Assembly: GCF_001429545.1 (NCBI RefSeq)
Contig: NZ_LMSP01000004.1
Span: forward strand, 67,654-131,653
Length of the DNA: 64,000 bases
Reading direction: 5' to 3'
DNA from: Paenibacillus sp. Soil787
GTDB lineage: Bacteria; Bacillota; Bacilli; Paenibacillales; NBRC-103111
The notes under the pieces were generated by a model. The model searched no databases, was not told the DNA's origin, and saw only the letters and a program-made list of their open reading frames with translations. Shown piece after piece: positions 35,555 to 45,335 of this stretch; position 1 is the first letter of the stretch, and the number at the start of each line of letters is the position of its first letter. The translations under genes and the position numbers were made by a program.

Positions 35555-36994
35555 TTATGGCGTTGCGTCGTATCTTCCTTGGAAATCAGGTTGTACTTTA
35601 GCCGCAATATCATTTAGAGCGTCTTTAGCCGTTTTACTGCCTAACCAAACCGCATCCAGACCTGAAATTACGGTTGAAGTTACTTTCGCTTGGTTTTTCA
35701 GATAGTAGGTTGAACCCGGAACACCATTTTTCAACAATTGATTCATCATCGCATCTTTGAATCCAGGCGGATGAGCAGCAGGGTTCGCATCAACCCACTT
35801 AACAATCAATGCTGGGTCTGTATACCATGCTTTCATGGTAGGCATCCATAAGCCGCCGGAATACAAATCAATTGCGCCTGCTGGATCTGACATCCATTTA
35901 AACAACATCCAAGCTTCTTCAGGATGCTTCGAATTTTTAAACAATACGGTTGCACCACTTAAAGCAACCGTCACACTTTTTTTCAATTTCGGCAGTACGC
36001 CAATATCGTATTTTACTTTGGCATTGCCCAGATCAAGATTCATCCATTGACCACCGATGGCCATAGCGGCAATTCCTGATTGCAAAGCTACGTTCATAGC
36101 CGGCAATGATTTAGCAGCTAATGGTGATGGAGCAACATGATAAACATTAATCAGATCAGCCAATTTTTGAATAGCTTCCGTGCTTTCCGGAGAATTCAAA
36201 GTAAAGTTTTTGCCATCCTTAGATGCCCAATCTCCACCATTGCTGTAAATGAAATTGTTTAACGGTTCGTTCCAAGTTTCGAAAGTGACGCCATATTGCT
36301 TAATGCTTTTCGGATCAAATCCAGCCTCAGATGCATTCTTGCCATTTTTATCAATGGTTAATTTTTTGGCTGTTTCGACAAATTGATCCCAATTCAATGC
36401 TGTATCTGCTGTTGTTGGCAGCGCCGCAACGCCAGCCTTTTCCAACAAATCCTTTCGATAGAATAATCCGAAGGTTTCTCCTGCTGTACTAATCCCCCAA
36501 GCATTATCAGGGCTTTGCTTGTACCATACATAATCCAAATAGTTCTCTTTCTTTACTTCCGGATCTTTAGCTAACATATCGAAGAGGTTGACAAACTTGC
36601 CTTCCTTCGCCCAAGTATCGCCGAGATCGCCAGTCATGTATCCTGTATCGGGAATATCATTCCCTGCTGCCATAGCAGTTAACTTCGTATTATAGTCGGC
36701 ATTCGGTATTTGAACATCCTCTACCGTAATCCATGGATACTTTTCAGTAAATTTCTTAGTAGCTCCTTCAATGGCTTTCTTCTCATCAGGACTGCCCCAA
36801 TAAGTAAACTTCAGCTTTATGGGATCATGTTTGGCATCCGCTTTAGCTGGCGCTTGCGTAGTCCCGGCAGGAGTTGTTGTCGTCGCATCCGTTTTCTTTT
36901 CCTCTGTTTTGGCGCTGCTGCATGCTGACAGTACCAAGCTAAATACGAGTAAAGAGCTTAATGCCGTTGAAAATGTCTTTGCAGTCTTTTTCAT
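35555..36994 (-). CDS. Extracellular sugar-binding lipoprotein, UgpB/MsmE type
   Basis: A 479-residue lipoprotein with lipobox LSAC (Cys25), a Thr/Ala/Lys-rich linker (about 26-55) and a family-1 binding fold (LKFTYWGSPDEKKAIEGATK, ITVEDVQIPNADYNTKLTA). The ATG has GGGAGG 6 nt upstream and a cre box 22 bp further up. It heads the operon to two permeases and the GH127 enzyme. It belongs to a different binding-protein family from the LplA-type proteins of the other loci, suggesting smaller sugars, perhaps arabino-oligosaccharides. Confidence 0.93.
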   Translation of the reverse strand: MKKTAKTFSTALSSLLVFSLVLSACSSAKTEEKKTDATTTTPAGTTQAPAKADAKHDPIKLKFTYWGSPDEKKAIEGATKKFTEKYPWITVEDVQIPNADYNTKLTAMAAGNDIPDTGYMTGDLGDTWAKEGKFVNLFDMLAKDPEVKKENYLDYVWYKQSPDNAWGISTAGETFGLFYRKDLLEKAGVAALPTTADTALNWDQFVETAKKLTIDKNGKNASEAGFDPKSIKQYGVTFETWNEPLNNFIYSNGGDWASKDGKNFTLNSPESTEAIQKLADLINVYHVAPSPLAAKSLPAMNVALQSGIAAMAIGGQWMNLDLGNAKVKYDIGVLPKLKKSVTVALSGATVLFKNSKHPEEAWMLFKWMSDPAGAIDLYSGGLWMPTMKAWYTDPALIVKWVDANPAAHPPGFKDAMMNQLLKNGVPGSTYYLKNQAKVTSTVISGLDAVWLGSKTAKDALNDIAAKVQPDFQGRYDATP

Positions 36995-37015
36995 ATTGAA
37001 CCTCCCTATTCTAAC

Positions 37016-37053
37016 TTGAAAGCGTTATCTCGCTCTCTACAATTTAAAGTATA
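37016..37053 (-). promoter_or_regulatory. cre box and -10 of importer operon 3
   Basis: TTGAAAGCGTTATCT at 37016-37030 (read on the plus strand) matches the cre consensus fully. On the minus strand a TATACT -10-like box lies at 37048-37053, which would put cre just after the transcription start as a roadblock. The -35 is not clear. Confidence 0.6.
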
Positions 37054-37128
37054 GAACAAACATTGCTGCGAAAAATGTTAATAATTTTGTTTTATTGGAC
37101 TATTTTTGGACAAAAAAAAATCAACAAT

Positions 37129-38961
37129 TTAATCCTTCGGCAGTTCGATCGTCACTTTAGTTCCGAAATCAGGTACAGATTCGATCTGAATGCCATAATT
37201 GTCGCCATAAATGATTTTAATGCGTTTATGAACATTATAGATGCCTATCGAATTTTGATCAGGATGCAGCAATTTTGCCAGTTGTTCCTGTTGAATGCCT
37301 TTCCCGTTATCCTCTATACAAAAAAAACGGATATCTCCCTCAATCCAGCAAGAAATTTTCAAGAGTCCTCTTTGTTTAAATGAATCAAAGGCATGTACGA
37401 AAACATTTTCAACAAAGGGCTGCATAAAAAATTTAGGCACGCCAAACGCGAATAAATCAGGTGCTATATTGTATTCGATCTGATACCGACCCTCAAATCT
37501 TTTCGTCATAATAAAAATATAGCTTTGTAAATATTCAAAATCCTGTTTAAACGTAACAAGCTCTTTGCTTGATTTCACGGTGTATTTCAGCATCGTCGAT
37601 AAACTAACGATCATTTCGCTAATTTCATCCTGATTGTTTTCAATTGAAATTAAATTAATCAAATTTAAAGTATTGTACATAAAATGCGGATCCAACTGAA
37701 GGTTAAGCGCCGTAATTTCCGCTTCTTTTTCTTTAATCGCGATCTCATAGTTTTCATCAATTAAAATTTGGATTTTTTCATTCATTTCATTGAATCTTTG
37801 GATTAATACCCTCATTTCGTTGCTGCCTTCTTCTTGAATATAGAGGTTGAAATTCCCTTCTCCCGTCTTTTTAAAAGCTTTCATCACCTTTTGCAGCGGA
37901 TTTGTTATTCTTCGCGTGATAAAAAGAGAAATAAAAATTGAAATAAGGATAAGAATGAACGCCAAAACAATAATGTATGTTTTCGTAGTCGTCAGAATTT
38001 CACCTATCAGGCTTTCTGGCGGTATGACCACAACGGACAGCCAACCGGTCACCATGGAGGTATCAAAGCAAACAATCCTATTTTGCCCATTTATTTTGAT
38101 TAATTCCGTCCCGCTGCCCTTTGTTATTAAATCATTGACCCAAGGCAAAGGGGATTGGTTCGCAAGCTCATCTTCATCCTGATGCGCAATTAATTTACCC
38201 TCTTTGCTTACGACCAAAAAATAGCTTCCTTTGATCGGAATACTATTTCGAAACGCTTTTTGAAAAAAATCCTCTTTAAAATTGACAATCAACACCGGTT
38301 TTTCAATATCATCCGCAAATGTATTATAGTCAACCCCGTCAAAGTAGGAGCCATTGATTAATTGCACAGCAGAGAACAGATAACGGTAATCGATATTTAC
38401 ATTCTTCATATAATTTACTTTGAACATATCAGAAAAATCATAGGTCGGCACCCATTGCAGCTTCCCGTCTTTTTCATTGGCGATTTGATATAATTTAGTG
38501 CCTGTAAAGCCTCCTGCGGGAATAAAGTTTTTACCCGATCCCGTGTTTAGCGATGTCGTTGAGCCAAAGGTATAATAGCTGGTAGCAAGCTGTGCGGAAT
38601 ATATATCCAGCGAATGAGCAAAGTATTTGTTCATGACCTTAGAAACTTGATCGCCCAAAAGCTTAATATTATAATCGTTATTCGGTTTAATCGTAGCAAA
38701 AGCACTATATAAATCCTTATCAATCGTAAAGGACAATATATTTTCGGTTACTTGGTATAGCTTGGTATCGATGATCTCATTGTTCTTCTTCACTAATTCA
38801 TAGACATTTCTTTGTACAATATCTGATATTACGTTTTTGCTGATCGTATAATATCTCACGCCAAAAATAACTAAGGGAATCGTAATTAACACAATGAACG
38901 TAACAATCAACCTTGTTCTAAGACTCAAATTCCTTAGCAAAAACAATATTTTCATCACCAT
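37129..38961 (-). CDS. Sensor histidine kinase, YesM family
   Basis: A 610-residue membrane kinase with membrane segments near residues 14-37 and 295-320, an extracellular Cache-like sensor domain, HAMP, a His-box reading DPHFMYNTLN (Asp and Met in place of the usual Asn and Leu) and GHKL motifs (VENVFVHAFDSF, IEDNGKGIQQEQL). I start at the ATG ending at 38961, with GAGGTGA 5 nt upstream; the ATG at 38985 lies inside the regulator gene. Here the kinase follows the regulator, the opposite of the other two pairs. Confidence 0.92.
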   Translation of the reverse strand: MVMKILFLLRNLSLRTRLIVTFIVLITIPLVIFGVRYYTISKNVISDIVQRNVYELVKKNNEIIDTKLYQVTENILSFTIDKDLYSAFATIKPNNDYNIKLLGDQVSKVMNKYFAHSLDIYSAQLATSYYTFGSTTSLNTGSGKNFIPAGGFTGTKLYQIANEKDGKLQWVPTYDFSDMFKVNYMKNVNIDYRYLFSAVQLINGSYFDGVDYNTFADDIEKPVLIVNFKEDFFQKAFRNSIPIKGSYFLVVSKEGKLIAHQDEDELANQSPLPWVNDLITKGSGTELIKINGQNRIVCFDTSMVTGWLSVVVIPPESLIGEILTTTKTYIIVLAFILILISIFISLFITRRITNPLQKVMKAFKKTGEGNFNLYIQEEGSNEMRVLIQRFNEMNEKIQILIDENYEIAIKEKEAEITALNLQLDPHFMYNTLNLINLISIENNQDEISEMIVSLSTMLKYTVKSSKELVTFKQDFEYLQSYIFIMTKRFEGRYQIEYNIAPDLFAFGVPKFFMQPFVENVFVHAFDSFKQRGLLKISCWIEGDIRFFCIEDNGKGIQQEQLAKLLHPDQNSIGIYNVHKRIKIIYGDNYGIQIESVPDFGTKVTIELPKD

Positions 38962-38977
38962 GCGGTTCACCTCAATT

Positions 38978-40546
38978 CTATCCATTTACCTGTCTAAATT
39001 TATTAGGCGAAAGACCCATTTCCCTTTTGAACATACGGATGAAGTAAGCTGCGTCTTTATAGCCTACTTTGAGCGCGATCTCGGATATTTTGTAATCCGT
39101 GGCAACGAGCAGCTCATGCGCTTTTTCCATTCTTACTTTTACCAGGTACTCCGACAAGCTAATCCCTGCGTGGCTTTTAAATAGATTACTAAAATAAGAG
39201 GCATTAAAATGGAATCTTTGTGCTAAAAAATCCAGTGAAATATCCTCATGGTAATGCGTTTCGATATACTTTTGGCATTGTTGAATAATGAGGCTGTTAT
39301 TGTCTTCCCGTGTATGAAGCAGATCAACGATTTCAAAAAGTATATTTTTCGCATCATGCCGCAATTCTCTATAATCCTTACAGCGCATCAGCTTCAAACG
39401 CAGCGTTGAAATAAATTGATCGTAATAGGGTTTCGCGACAAGGTGCTTTATGACTTTAGATTGATTCCGTGTAACACGTACCAGCTCTTCCTTGATTTGT
39501 TCAGGCTCAATATGAATCAAGGTATCAATATCCTGGAACAAACCATTGATTATGAGGGATATAGTCTCAATGTCCGATTTTCGTATGGCCGCCGAAAGCT
39601 CCTCTTCTTTATCCTGCAGATTGAACGAATTATGCCTGTCATTTGCTTCGGAGTAAACGATTACCTTGCCCAAGCCATAGAAAAATTTCCTTTCAAGCGA
39701 TGTAAGCGCTTCTTCATAAGCTTGTTTGGCATCCGTAAATATGTTCAATGTTATCCTGCTGGTCCCTATGGTCAGTTCAACATTATTTTCCGAATTGATA
39801 TCTATAATGAGTTTATTTAAGCATGCGATCAGGCCTTTTAAACCTTGCTTAGAAAGCTGGCTTAAAGTCACAATCGTAATCCATCGCTCACGATGACCTT
39901 CCTTTACAAAAGATACAGACTGGCCTATTGGATTTGAGTGCGCTTTCAAAACTCCCTCGAAAGATGGCTTAGCTCCCCATTGGTCCGGATCACTAAACTC
40001 AGCTATAAAGGCGATCCCTGGTCCTGTAATATTTAAAGATTGCTCTAATTCAAGCCTTTCCTTTTCAAGTAATGATCCACCCACCCATTTATTTAACAAA
40101 TACGTCATGAAAATAGGAAAAGAGTCATCCAGTTTTTTTTCCAAATGTTCTGTTTCTTTAAGTTTGATTTGCTCTTCTTCAAGCTTTTTCTCAACTTTTA
40201 CGAGTAAACTTTCAATGTCTGACTTTCCCGTTGGTTTAACGAAATAATCAAAAATCTCCATTTTTATTGCCTTTTGGGCATATTCAAATTCGCCGTAACC
40301 GGTACAAAGTATGATTTTTGCAGCGTGTTTTTTATCATAAAGCGCTTCAATCAGCTGCATGCCATCCATTTCAGGCATGCGAATGTCTGTTATGACAACA
40401 TCAACCGCATGATGATTTATAAATTCCAACGCCTGCAAACCATCTACTGCTTGGTTTACCACATAACTCGGCCGCAATTGCCGAATAATATTAGTCAGTG
40501 CTCTCAGCTGTCTTGGTTCATCTTCGACGATCAAGAAGTTATACAC
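38978..40546 (-). CDS. Response regulator, YesN/AraC type
   Basis: A 522-residue regulator. The receiver domain has EDE near 8-10 and phospho-acceptor Asp54 in VVITDIRMPEMDG. A helical, charged linker follows (KKLEEEQIKLKETEHLEKKL, coiled-coil-like, about 125-150). The C-terminal AraC domain carries LAQRFHFNASYFSNLFKSH and VGYKDAAYFIRMFKRE. The start is a GTG at 40546 with GAAGGG about 11 nt upstream. It is the first gene of a regulator-kinase operon upstream of the arabinoside importer. Confidence 0.92.
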   Translation of the reverse strand: MYNFLIVEDEPRQLRALTNIIRQLRPSYVVNQAVDGLQALEFINHHAVDVVITDIRMPEMDGMQLIEALYDKKHAAKIILCTGYGEFEYAQKAIKMEIFDYFVKPTGKSDIESLLVKVEKKLEEEQIKLKETEHLEKKLDDSFPIFMTYLLNKWVGGSLLEKERLELEQSLNITGPGIAFIAEFSDPDQWGAKPSFEGVLKAHSNPIGQSVSFVKEGHRERWITIVTLSQLSKQGLKGLIACLNKLIIDINSENNVELTIGTSRITLNIFTDAKQAYEEALTSLERKFFYGLGKVIVYSEANDRHNSFNLQDKEEELSAAIRKSDIETISLIINGLFQDIDTLIHIEPEQIKEELVRVTRNQSKVIKHLVAKPYYDQFISTLRLKLMRCKDYRELRHDAKNILFEIVDLLHTREDNNSLIIQQCQKYIETHYHEDISLDFLAQRFHFNASYFSNLFKSHAGISLSEYLVKVRMEKAHELLVATDYKISEIALKVGYKDAAYFIRMFKREMGLSPNKFRQVNG

Positions 40547-40692
40547 GGATAGTCACGCCCTTCTGAACATTCATAAATCTTATTATGAAAATAGCCCTTC
40601 ATAAAAACAATAGCAACATATTTATTTTTTGTCATCTTGTTATTTTTCCCGTTACTAGTGAGAAACTAGTTCAATAATCGCCATTCTAAACA

Positions 40693-40741
40693 AATCCCCT
40701 CCGCAATCAACGCAGTTATCTGCATGATCAAGGAGGGGATT
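40693..40741 (-). terminator. Terminator of uxaAB operon
   Basis: Outer 10-bp stem AATCCCCTCC/GGAGGGGATT enclosing an inner GCAG/CTGC hairpin, followed on the minus strand by TTGTTTAG. It lies about 110 bp after the uxaA stop. Nothing else is seen in 40547-40852. Confidence 0.6.
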
Positions 40742-40852
40742 ATGTGTGAATGGCTTCCGCTCTTCTGTTTGGCGAAATACGGAGCCGAGAGAGGACGCAT
40801 CGAAGCTAAGCGTTGGAAACTTCCAGTCCTGTATTCCCTAATGGACGATACT

Positions 40853-42352
40853 TCATAAAATCACTCCGTCCTTGAAAATAGCAATTTCCTTAAACCCGTT
40901 TTTCTCGTTATGCGTATGCATCTCGCCAGAGGCGATAGCGATCATCGATTCCCACAATTCATCTATGAGTTCTTCCATGCTTTGGCCTTCCAGGAGTCGG
41001 CCGGCATTAAAGTCGATCCAGTTTCTTTTGCGCCCAGCGAGCTCCGAATTTGTCGAGATTTTAACGGTGGGTACAGGGCCTCCGAACGGTGTTCCTCTCC
41101 CCGTCGTGAAAAGTACGATGTGCGCACCTGCAGCTGTAAGAGCAGTGACAGAAACTAAATCGTTCCCCGGTGCTTCGAGCAAATTCAACCCTGGCTTGAC
41201 GACTCTTTCACCATAAGGAACCACATCCGTGACAAGAGAATGGCCTCCTTTTTGAGTGCAGCCCAGCGACTTTTCCTCCAGCGTGCTAATGCCGCCGGAT
41301 TTATTACCGGGCGATGGATTGTCATAGATGACTTGGTTGTGACGTATATAATATTCCTTAAAATCGTTGATCAGAGCGACGATCCTGCCGAATACACCTT
41401 CATCCGACGCCCGCTTCATCAATATCGTCTCCGCTCCAAACATTTCGGGCACTTCCGTTAGAATGGCAGTTCCTCCTGCCGCGATGAGCCGGTCAGAAAC
41501 CCCTCCGACAAGCGGATTCGCTGTGATCCCGGAAAAACCATCAGACCCCCCGCATTTCAGGCCAATTTTGATTTTCGCTACCGGGAGCGGCTTCTTGGTG
41601 AAAGTTCGGGCAAAATCGACCAGTTCTCCGATTAACGTTATGCCTTCCTCTATTTCATCCTCCGAATCCTGCGACTTCAGAAATTTAACCCGATTCGGAT
41701 CATAGTCTCCGATTGCAGCCTTGAACAAATCGATCTGGTTGTTCTCGCACCCCAGCCCAACGATCAGCACGCCAGCGGCATTCGGGTGGTGAACAAGAGA
41801 GGCTAGCAGCTTTTGCGTGAATTTGAGGTCGTCACCTAGCTGCGAGCATCCGAACGGATGGGCGAAGTGATGAATGCCGTCTACCTGATCCCCGAACCGT
41901 ACGTTACCCTTCTGGGCCAGAAGCTCGCATGTCTTATTAATACAGCCAACCGTATTAATAATCCAAATTTCATTGCGGATGCCGACTTCTCCATTTGGCC
42001 GCTCATACCCCATAAACGTACGATGCGAATCCTCCGGATTTACAGATGAATTTAATTCGTCTGTCGGCTCGTAGCTATAGTTCACGATACCTTCCAAACC
42101 GGTTCTCAAATTATGTGTGTGTACCCAAGTACCTGGCTCAATATCAACAGAAGCTTTGCCGATAGAATAGCCAAATTTGTGTACGTCATGTCCGGCAGGA
42201 ACAAAGTCTGTTGCGATTTTGTGACCTCGCGAGACGTCCTCCGTCAATATCAACGGGGCGCCGTCCTCCAACGTCAGTTGCTGTCCCTCCGAAAATGAAG
42301 CAAGCGCTATAATGACTTGATCGTTTGGTGATAATCGTACCCAAGGTTTCAT
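40853..42352 (-). CDS. uxaA: Altronate dehydratase
   Basis: Converts D-altronate to 2-keto-3-deoxygluconate in galacturonate catabolism. The 499-residue protein has an N-terminal SAF-like domain (about 10-90; GHKIATDFVPAGHDVHKFGY) and the large C-terminal dehydratase domain with NTVGCINKTCELLA, GLKCGGSDGFSGITANP and TGRGTPFGGPVPTVKI; the cysteines are candidate metal ligands. It overlaps uxaB by 4 nt (ATGA) and has GGAGGGG 7 nt upstream. Isomerase, kinase and aldolase for the rest of the pathway are not in the window. Confidence 0.93.
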   Translation of the reverse strand: MKPWVRLSPNDQVIIALASFSEGQQLTLEDGAPLILTEDVSRGHKIATDFVPAGHDVHKFGYSIGKASVDIEPGTWVHTHNLRTGLEGIVNYSYEPTDELNSSVNPEDSHRTFMGYERPNGEVGIRNEIWIINTVGCINKTCELLAQKGNVRFGDQVDGIHHFAHPFGCSQLGDDLKFTQKLLASLVHHPNAAGVLIVGLGCENNQIDLFKAAIGDYDPNRVKFLKSQDSEDEIEEGITLIGELVDFARTFTKKPLPVAKIKIGLKCGGSDGFSGITANPLVGGVSDRLIAAGGTAILTEVPEMFGAETILMKRASDEGVFGRIVALINDFKEYYIRHNQVIYDNPSPGNKSGGISTLEEKSLGCTQKGGHSLVTDVVPYGERVVKPGLNLLEAPGNDLVSVTALTAAGAHIVLFTTGRGTPFGGPVPTVKISTNSELAGRKRNWIDFNAGRLLEGQSMEELIDELWESMIAIASGEMHTHNEKNGFKEIAIFKDGVIL

Positions 42353-43845
42353 CCTCTATCCCCTCCTTCCGCCTTTGCCCACCAATGACATATCGAATCT
42401 GCCAAACCGCTCCAATCCGAAAGATCCTTGCCCCAAACCGATGTTAGAGCCAATAGTTCTTTTATGGTACTTTGCAAATCTTCACGATTTTTTTCCGCTT
42501 TCGCCCAAATTTCCGCAATCCGCGTCAACGACTCTGCGTCGTCTCGAACGACATACGTTCCTCCCTGATAGTCTCGGCCCTCAAACTGACCGTCTACCTG
42601 AGCTATACAATAATATCGCAGCAAGCCTGCCATCCCGGCAACGAGTCCTTCCGGAATCTGATGTCCAATATCTGCATAGTGGCTGAGTGACGGAAGCAAC
42701 CTGACTTTAAACTTCGATAAACTATTCATGCTTATATCCGAAAGCCTGTGACGGATGAACGGATTATTAAATCTTTCGAACACGGTATCCGCGTATGCAT
42801 TCATTTCATCTGCAGAATAGGGAAGGGTAGGTATGATTTCAAAGCGAACCATCGACTTGACTGACTGCCCTAAAACTTGATGCTCCATAATTTCCCGAAC
42901 ATGCTCGACACCATGTAGAATGCCGAGTGGCGCCATCCACGTATGAGCGGCATTGAGGATACGCACTTTACGCTGCTGATACGGGCGCAAATCGTTTGTC
43001 CAGTGAACGTTTAATCCGGCTTTTTGCAGCGGCAGCTGCTCATCTAACGTTTCTTCCCCCTGGATGGCCCACAGATGATACGGTTCCGCCGTCGTCAGCA
43101 GCCGATCTGTATACGACCATTCTGAAAACCATGCTTGCGCCACTTCTTCCCCCGGGTAGCCGGTGACAATTCGATCGACCAGCGTATTCAAGAACCGGTT
43201 GCTCGACGACAGCCATGCCCGAAAATCGTCCGGGAACCCCCAATCCAGACTGTATCGAAAGACAATGTCGCGAAGCGTATCTCCATTACTTTCTAACAGC
43301 TCGCAAGGGAGGAAGATTAAGCCTTTATCTGCTGCACCGCCAAACGCAAGATACCGGCGATAAAGCAAATAAGCCATTTTTCCCGGGAACGATACAATGG
43401 GGCTCTCTGTCAGCTGTTCCTGCTTGTATGCAATTCCTGCTTCCGTCGTATTGGAGATGACAAATCTTAAATCATCGCTTTCCGCCAAGTCGATAAACCG
43501 ATTCCATTCCTCATAAGGATCAATAACCTTGGAGAATATAGATACTACACTTTGGCGTTCTACTGGCAAACCATCCTCCAGTCCCCGGATGACAAGCGTA
43601 TAGATCCCGTCTTGCGCAGCCAACTCTTCTAATTTAGCTTTGCCGGAAGGTCTGGGCTGGGTAACAGCGACGCTTCCATGAAACAACCCTTGCTCTCTGC
43701 TTACATGAAGCATCCAGTCTACGAAACCTCTCAAGAAATTTCCTTCTCCAATTTGCAGAACAGTGACCGGACTAGCCAAGACGGCTTCAAACCGGCGTTT
43801 CTGTTCCCCCGATAATAAGTTCGAGTTTAATCGCTCCTTCGTCAT
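42349..43845 (-). CDS. uxaB: Tagaturonate reductase (altronate oxidoreductase)
   Basis: Reduces D-tagaturonate to D-altronate with NADH, the step before UxaA. A 498-residue member of the polyol dehydrogenase family: N-terminal Rossmann region with LQIGEGNFLRGFVDWML, central NTTEAGIAY and C-terminal helical domain with RILNAAHTWMAPLG, the Lys/Asn/His active-site region. I start at the ATG ending at 43845 with AGGAG 11 nt upstream, not at the longer open frame. It is the first gene of uxaBA and is divergent from an AraC regulator. Confidence 0.92.
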   Translation of the reverse strand: MTKERLNSNLLSGEQKRRFEAVLASPVTVLQIGEGNFLRGFVDWMLHVSREQGLFHGSVAVTQPRPSGKAKLEELAAQDGIYTLVIRGLEDGLPVERQSVVSIFSKVIDPYEEWNRFIDLAESDDLRFVISNTTEAGIAYKQEQLTESPIVSFPGKMAYLLYRRYLAFGGAADKGLIFLPCELLESNGDTLRDIVFRYSLDWGFPDDFRAWLSSSNRFLNTLVDRIVTGYPGEEVAQAWFSEWSYTDRLLTTAEPYHLWAIQGEETLDEQLPLQKAGLNVHWTNDLRPYQQRKVRILNAAHTWMAPLGILHGVEHVREIMEHQVLGQSVKSMVRFEIIPTLPYSADEMNAYADTVFERFNNPFIRHRLSDISMNSLSKFKVRLLPSLSHYADIGHQIPEGLVAGMAGLLRYYCIAQVDGQFEGRDYQGGTYVVRDDAESLTRIAEIWAKAEKNREDLQSTIKELLALTSVWGKDLSDWSGLADSICHWWAKAEGGDRG

Positions 43846-43849
43846 TGCT

Positions 43850-44199
43850 TGTACAACTCCTTTGCATTTTCTCCAAATAATCTTCTCTTTCTTGTTTTCC
43901 CCACGTCTTCGGTATGGCGCTTTGAAGAATTTCCAGAACTTCGTCATAAACATGTTCGATATATCGTTTAAAATGCTGCAGTTTCCATGCTTGATGATCG
44001 GCTTCCGTCACCAAGCCGGAAATTTTGCAATATATATTAATGATGTCTAGAGCAATTCATTAAGCTCGTTTAACTGATTCGATGTCACGAGCGGATCCAC
44101 GGGAAAGCCCATTTTCGCATAAACTTGAAGCGCTTCCACGAACATGGGCTCGAGAAGCTTGCTTGCATCGGACAAATGAATTTCGAAGACATCGAACAA
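43850..44199 (-). pseudogene. Broken coding fragments between uxaB and AraC regulator
   Basis: Two coding-like pieces on the minus strand. Piece A (44045-44199) reads LFDVFEIHLSDASKLLEPMF and onward to NELNELL and a TAG; it is preceded in frame by a TAA. Piece B, in the frame that runs into uxaB (to 43787), contains KRYIEHVYDEVLEILQ and KTWGKQEREDYLEKMQ. Neither has a credible start. I do not recognise the parents. They look like the 3' ends of genes lost upstream of uxaB. Confidence 0.4.
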
Positions 44200-44293
44200 T
44201 TATGTTGGTGAGCATCAATACACATGGGGAATTCCTCTCCTCTCCTCATAACTTTATTTTACGATAATAATAAGAAATTAAAATGTCAGTTAA

Positions 44294-44323
44294 TTGCATA
44301 TTTATATCCGATTTTGATATAGT
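44294..44323 (+). promoter_or_regulatory. Probable promoter of AraC regulator
   Basis: TTGCAT (44294-44299), an 18-bp spacer and TATAGT (44318-44323), ending 33 bp before the GTG start codon. Confidence 0.45.
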
Positions 44324-44356
44324 TTAAACAAACACATCCTACAGGAGGTCATCTGC

Positions 44357-45217
44357 GTGCAACCGATTCGCAAGCCTTTTTTTCTGGATCCGATCTTTCC
44401 GTTCGAAATGGTTTACAAAGGTCTTCGATATTCGGAAAGTGAGCTGCCAGACCATTTGCACGACTTGTACGAAGTGGTGTACGTTCACAAAGGGAAAGGT
44501 ATGTTTTTTATCGATGACGCCCTCTACGAAAAAGAACAGGGTGATTTATTCCTTATCCCCGGCAACACTGTTCACCGCGCATTTCCGTCCGCCAACGATC
44601 CTATTGTTTCTACGGCCGTATTTTTCGCACCAACGTTATTGCAAACAGACTCGCTTGGTGATGGATACGAATCACTTAGGTGCTTTGAGATTGCCCGAAA
44701 AAAGAAACAATATAAAATCAATCTTTCCAAGCCGGTCCGCCTGGCGATTGAAACTGCCATTAATGCGATGAAACGTGAAATGATTGGAAAAGATTTCGGC
44801 TACCGTCATGCACTGCGTCTTCACTTGCATCAATTGTTGCTTGTTTTAAGCCGGCAACCATTTACTAAAGAAACGTCATCTCCGCTGAATGGGATCGGCC
44901 CTCAGTGGCTCCGAAATGCTTTACGGGACATTGACTTTGACCCTGTCCGATGCGGAGGGCTCTCGGAATTGTCCGAAAAGGCGTGTGTCAGCGCCGGCCA
45001 CTTCGCACGCGTCTTTAAACAACTGACAGGAATGAATGTGACCGACTATGTGAATGCTAAACGACTTGTTCGAGCCAAAGAGTTGCTTCTATCGACGGAT
45101 GACAACGTCGAAACTGTAGCGCTAGCCTGTGGATTCCAAGGAATGCGCCATTTTTATCAAACATTTAAGAAGCTGACGGGATTAACACCAAGAGCTTACC
45201 GTCTTCAAATGAAATAG
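44357..45217 (+). CDS. AraC family transcriptional regulator, divergent from uxaBA
   Basis: A 286-residue regulator with an N-terminal cupin-type ligand domain (HLHDLYEVVYVHKGKG, GDLFLIPGNTVHRA) and a C-terminal double helix-turn-helix (EKACVSAGHFARVFKQLTG, CGFQGMRHFYQTFKKLTG). The start is a GTG with GGAGG 8 nt upstream. Its position back-to-back with uxaBA makes a galacturonate- or tagaturonate-responsive activator likely; this is inference from synteny. Confidence 0.9.
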   Translation: MQPIRKPFFLDPIFPFEMVYKGLRYSESELPDHLHDLYEVVYVHKGKGMFFIDDALYEKEQGDLFLIPGNTVHRAFPSANDPIVSTAVFFAPTLLQTDSLGDGYESLRCFEIARKKKQYKINLSKPVRLAIETAINAMKREMIGKDFGYRHALRLHLHQLLLVLSRQPFTKETSSPLNGIGPQWLRNALRDIDFDPVRCGGLSELSEKACVSAGHFARVFKQLTGMNVTDYVNAKRLVRAKELLLSTDDNVETVALACGFQGMRHFYQTFKKLTGLTPRAYRLQMK

Positions 45218-45262
45218 AAAATGTTCACTTACTTTAAATCCTTGCTCTGAAAGTGACCATAT

Positions 45263-45298
45263 AAAAAAAGGAGCCGTTTACACTTACACAGCTCCTTT
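45263..45298 (-). terminator. Rho-independent terminator
   Basis: Stem AAAGGAGC/GCTCCTTT (45267-45274 and 45291-45298); on the minus strand the hairpin runs into seven T. It lies downstream of the MBL gene and the sigma-factor remnant, and could also block read-through from the convergent AraC gene. Confidence 0.65.
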
Positions 45299-45335
45299 CA
45301 AAACGAATACGTTATGGGTTTATAATTCATAGTAA

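Noticed and set aside
43787..44014. 75-codon frame overlapping the uxaB start as a real gene
   Set aside because: Coding-like, but no good start signal, overlaps uxaB and adjoins another broken piece; treated as remnant.
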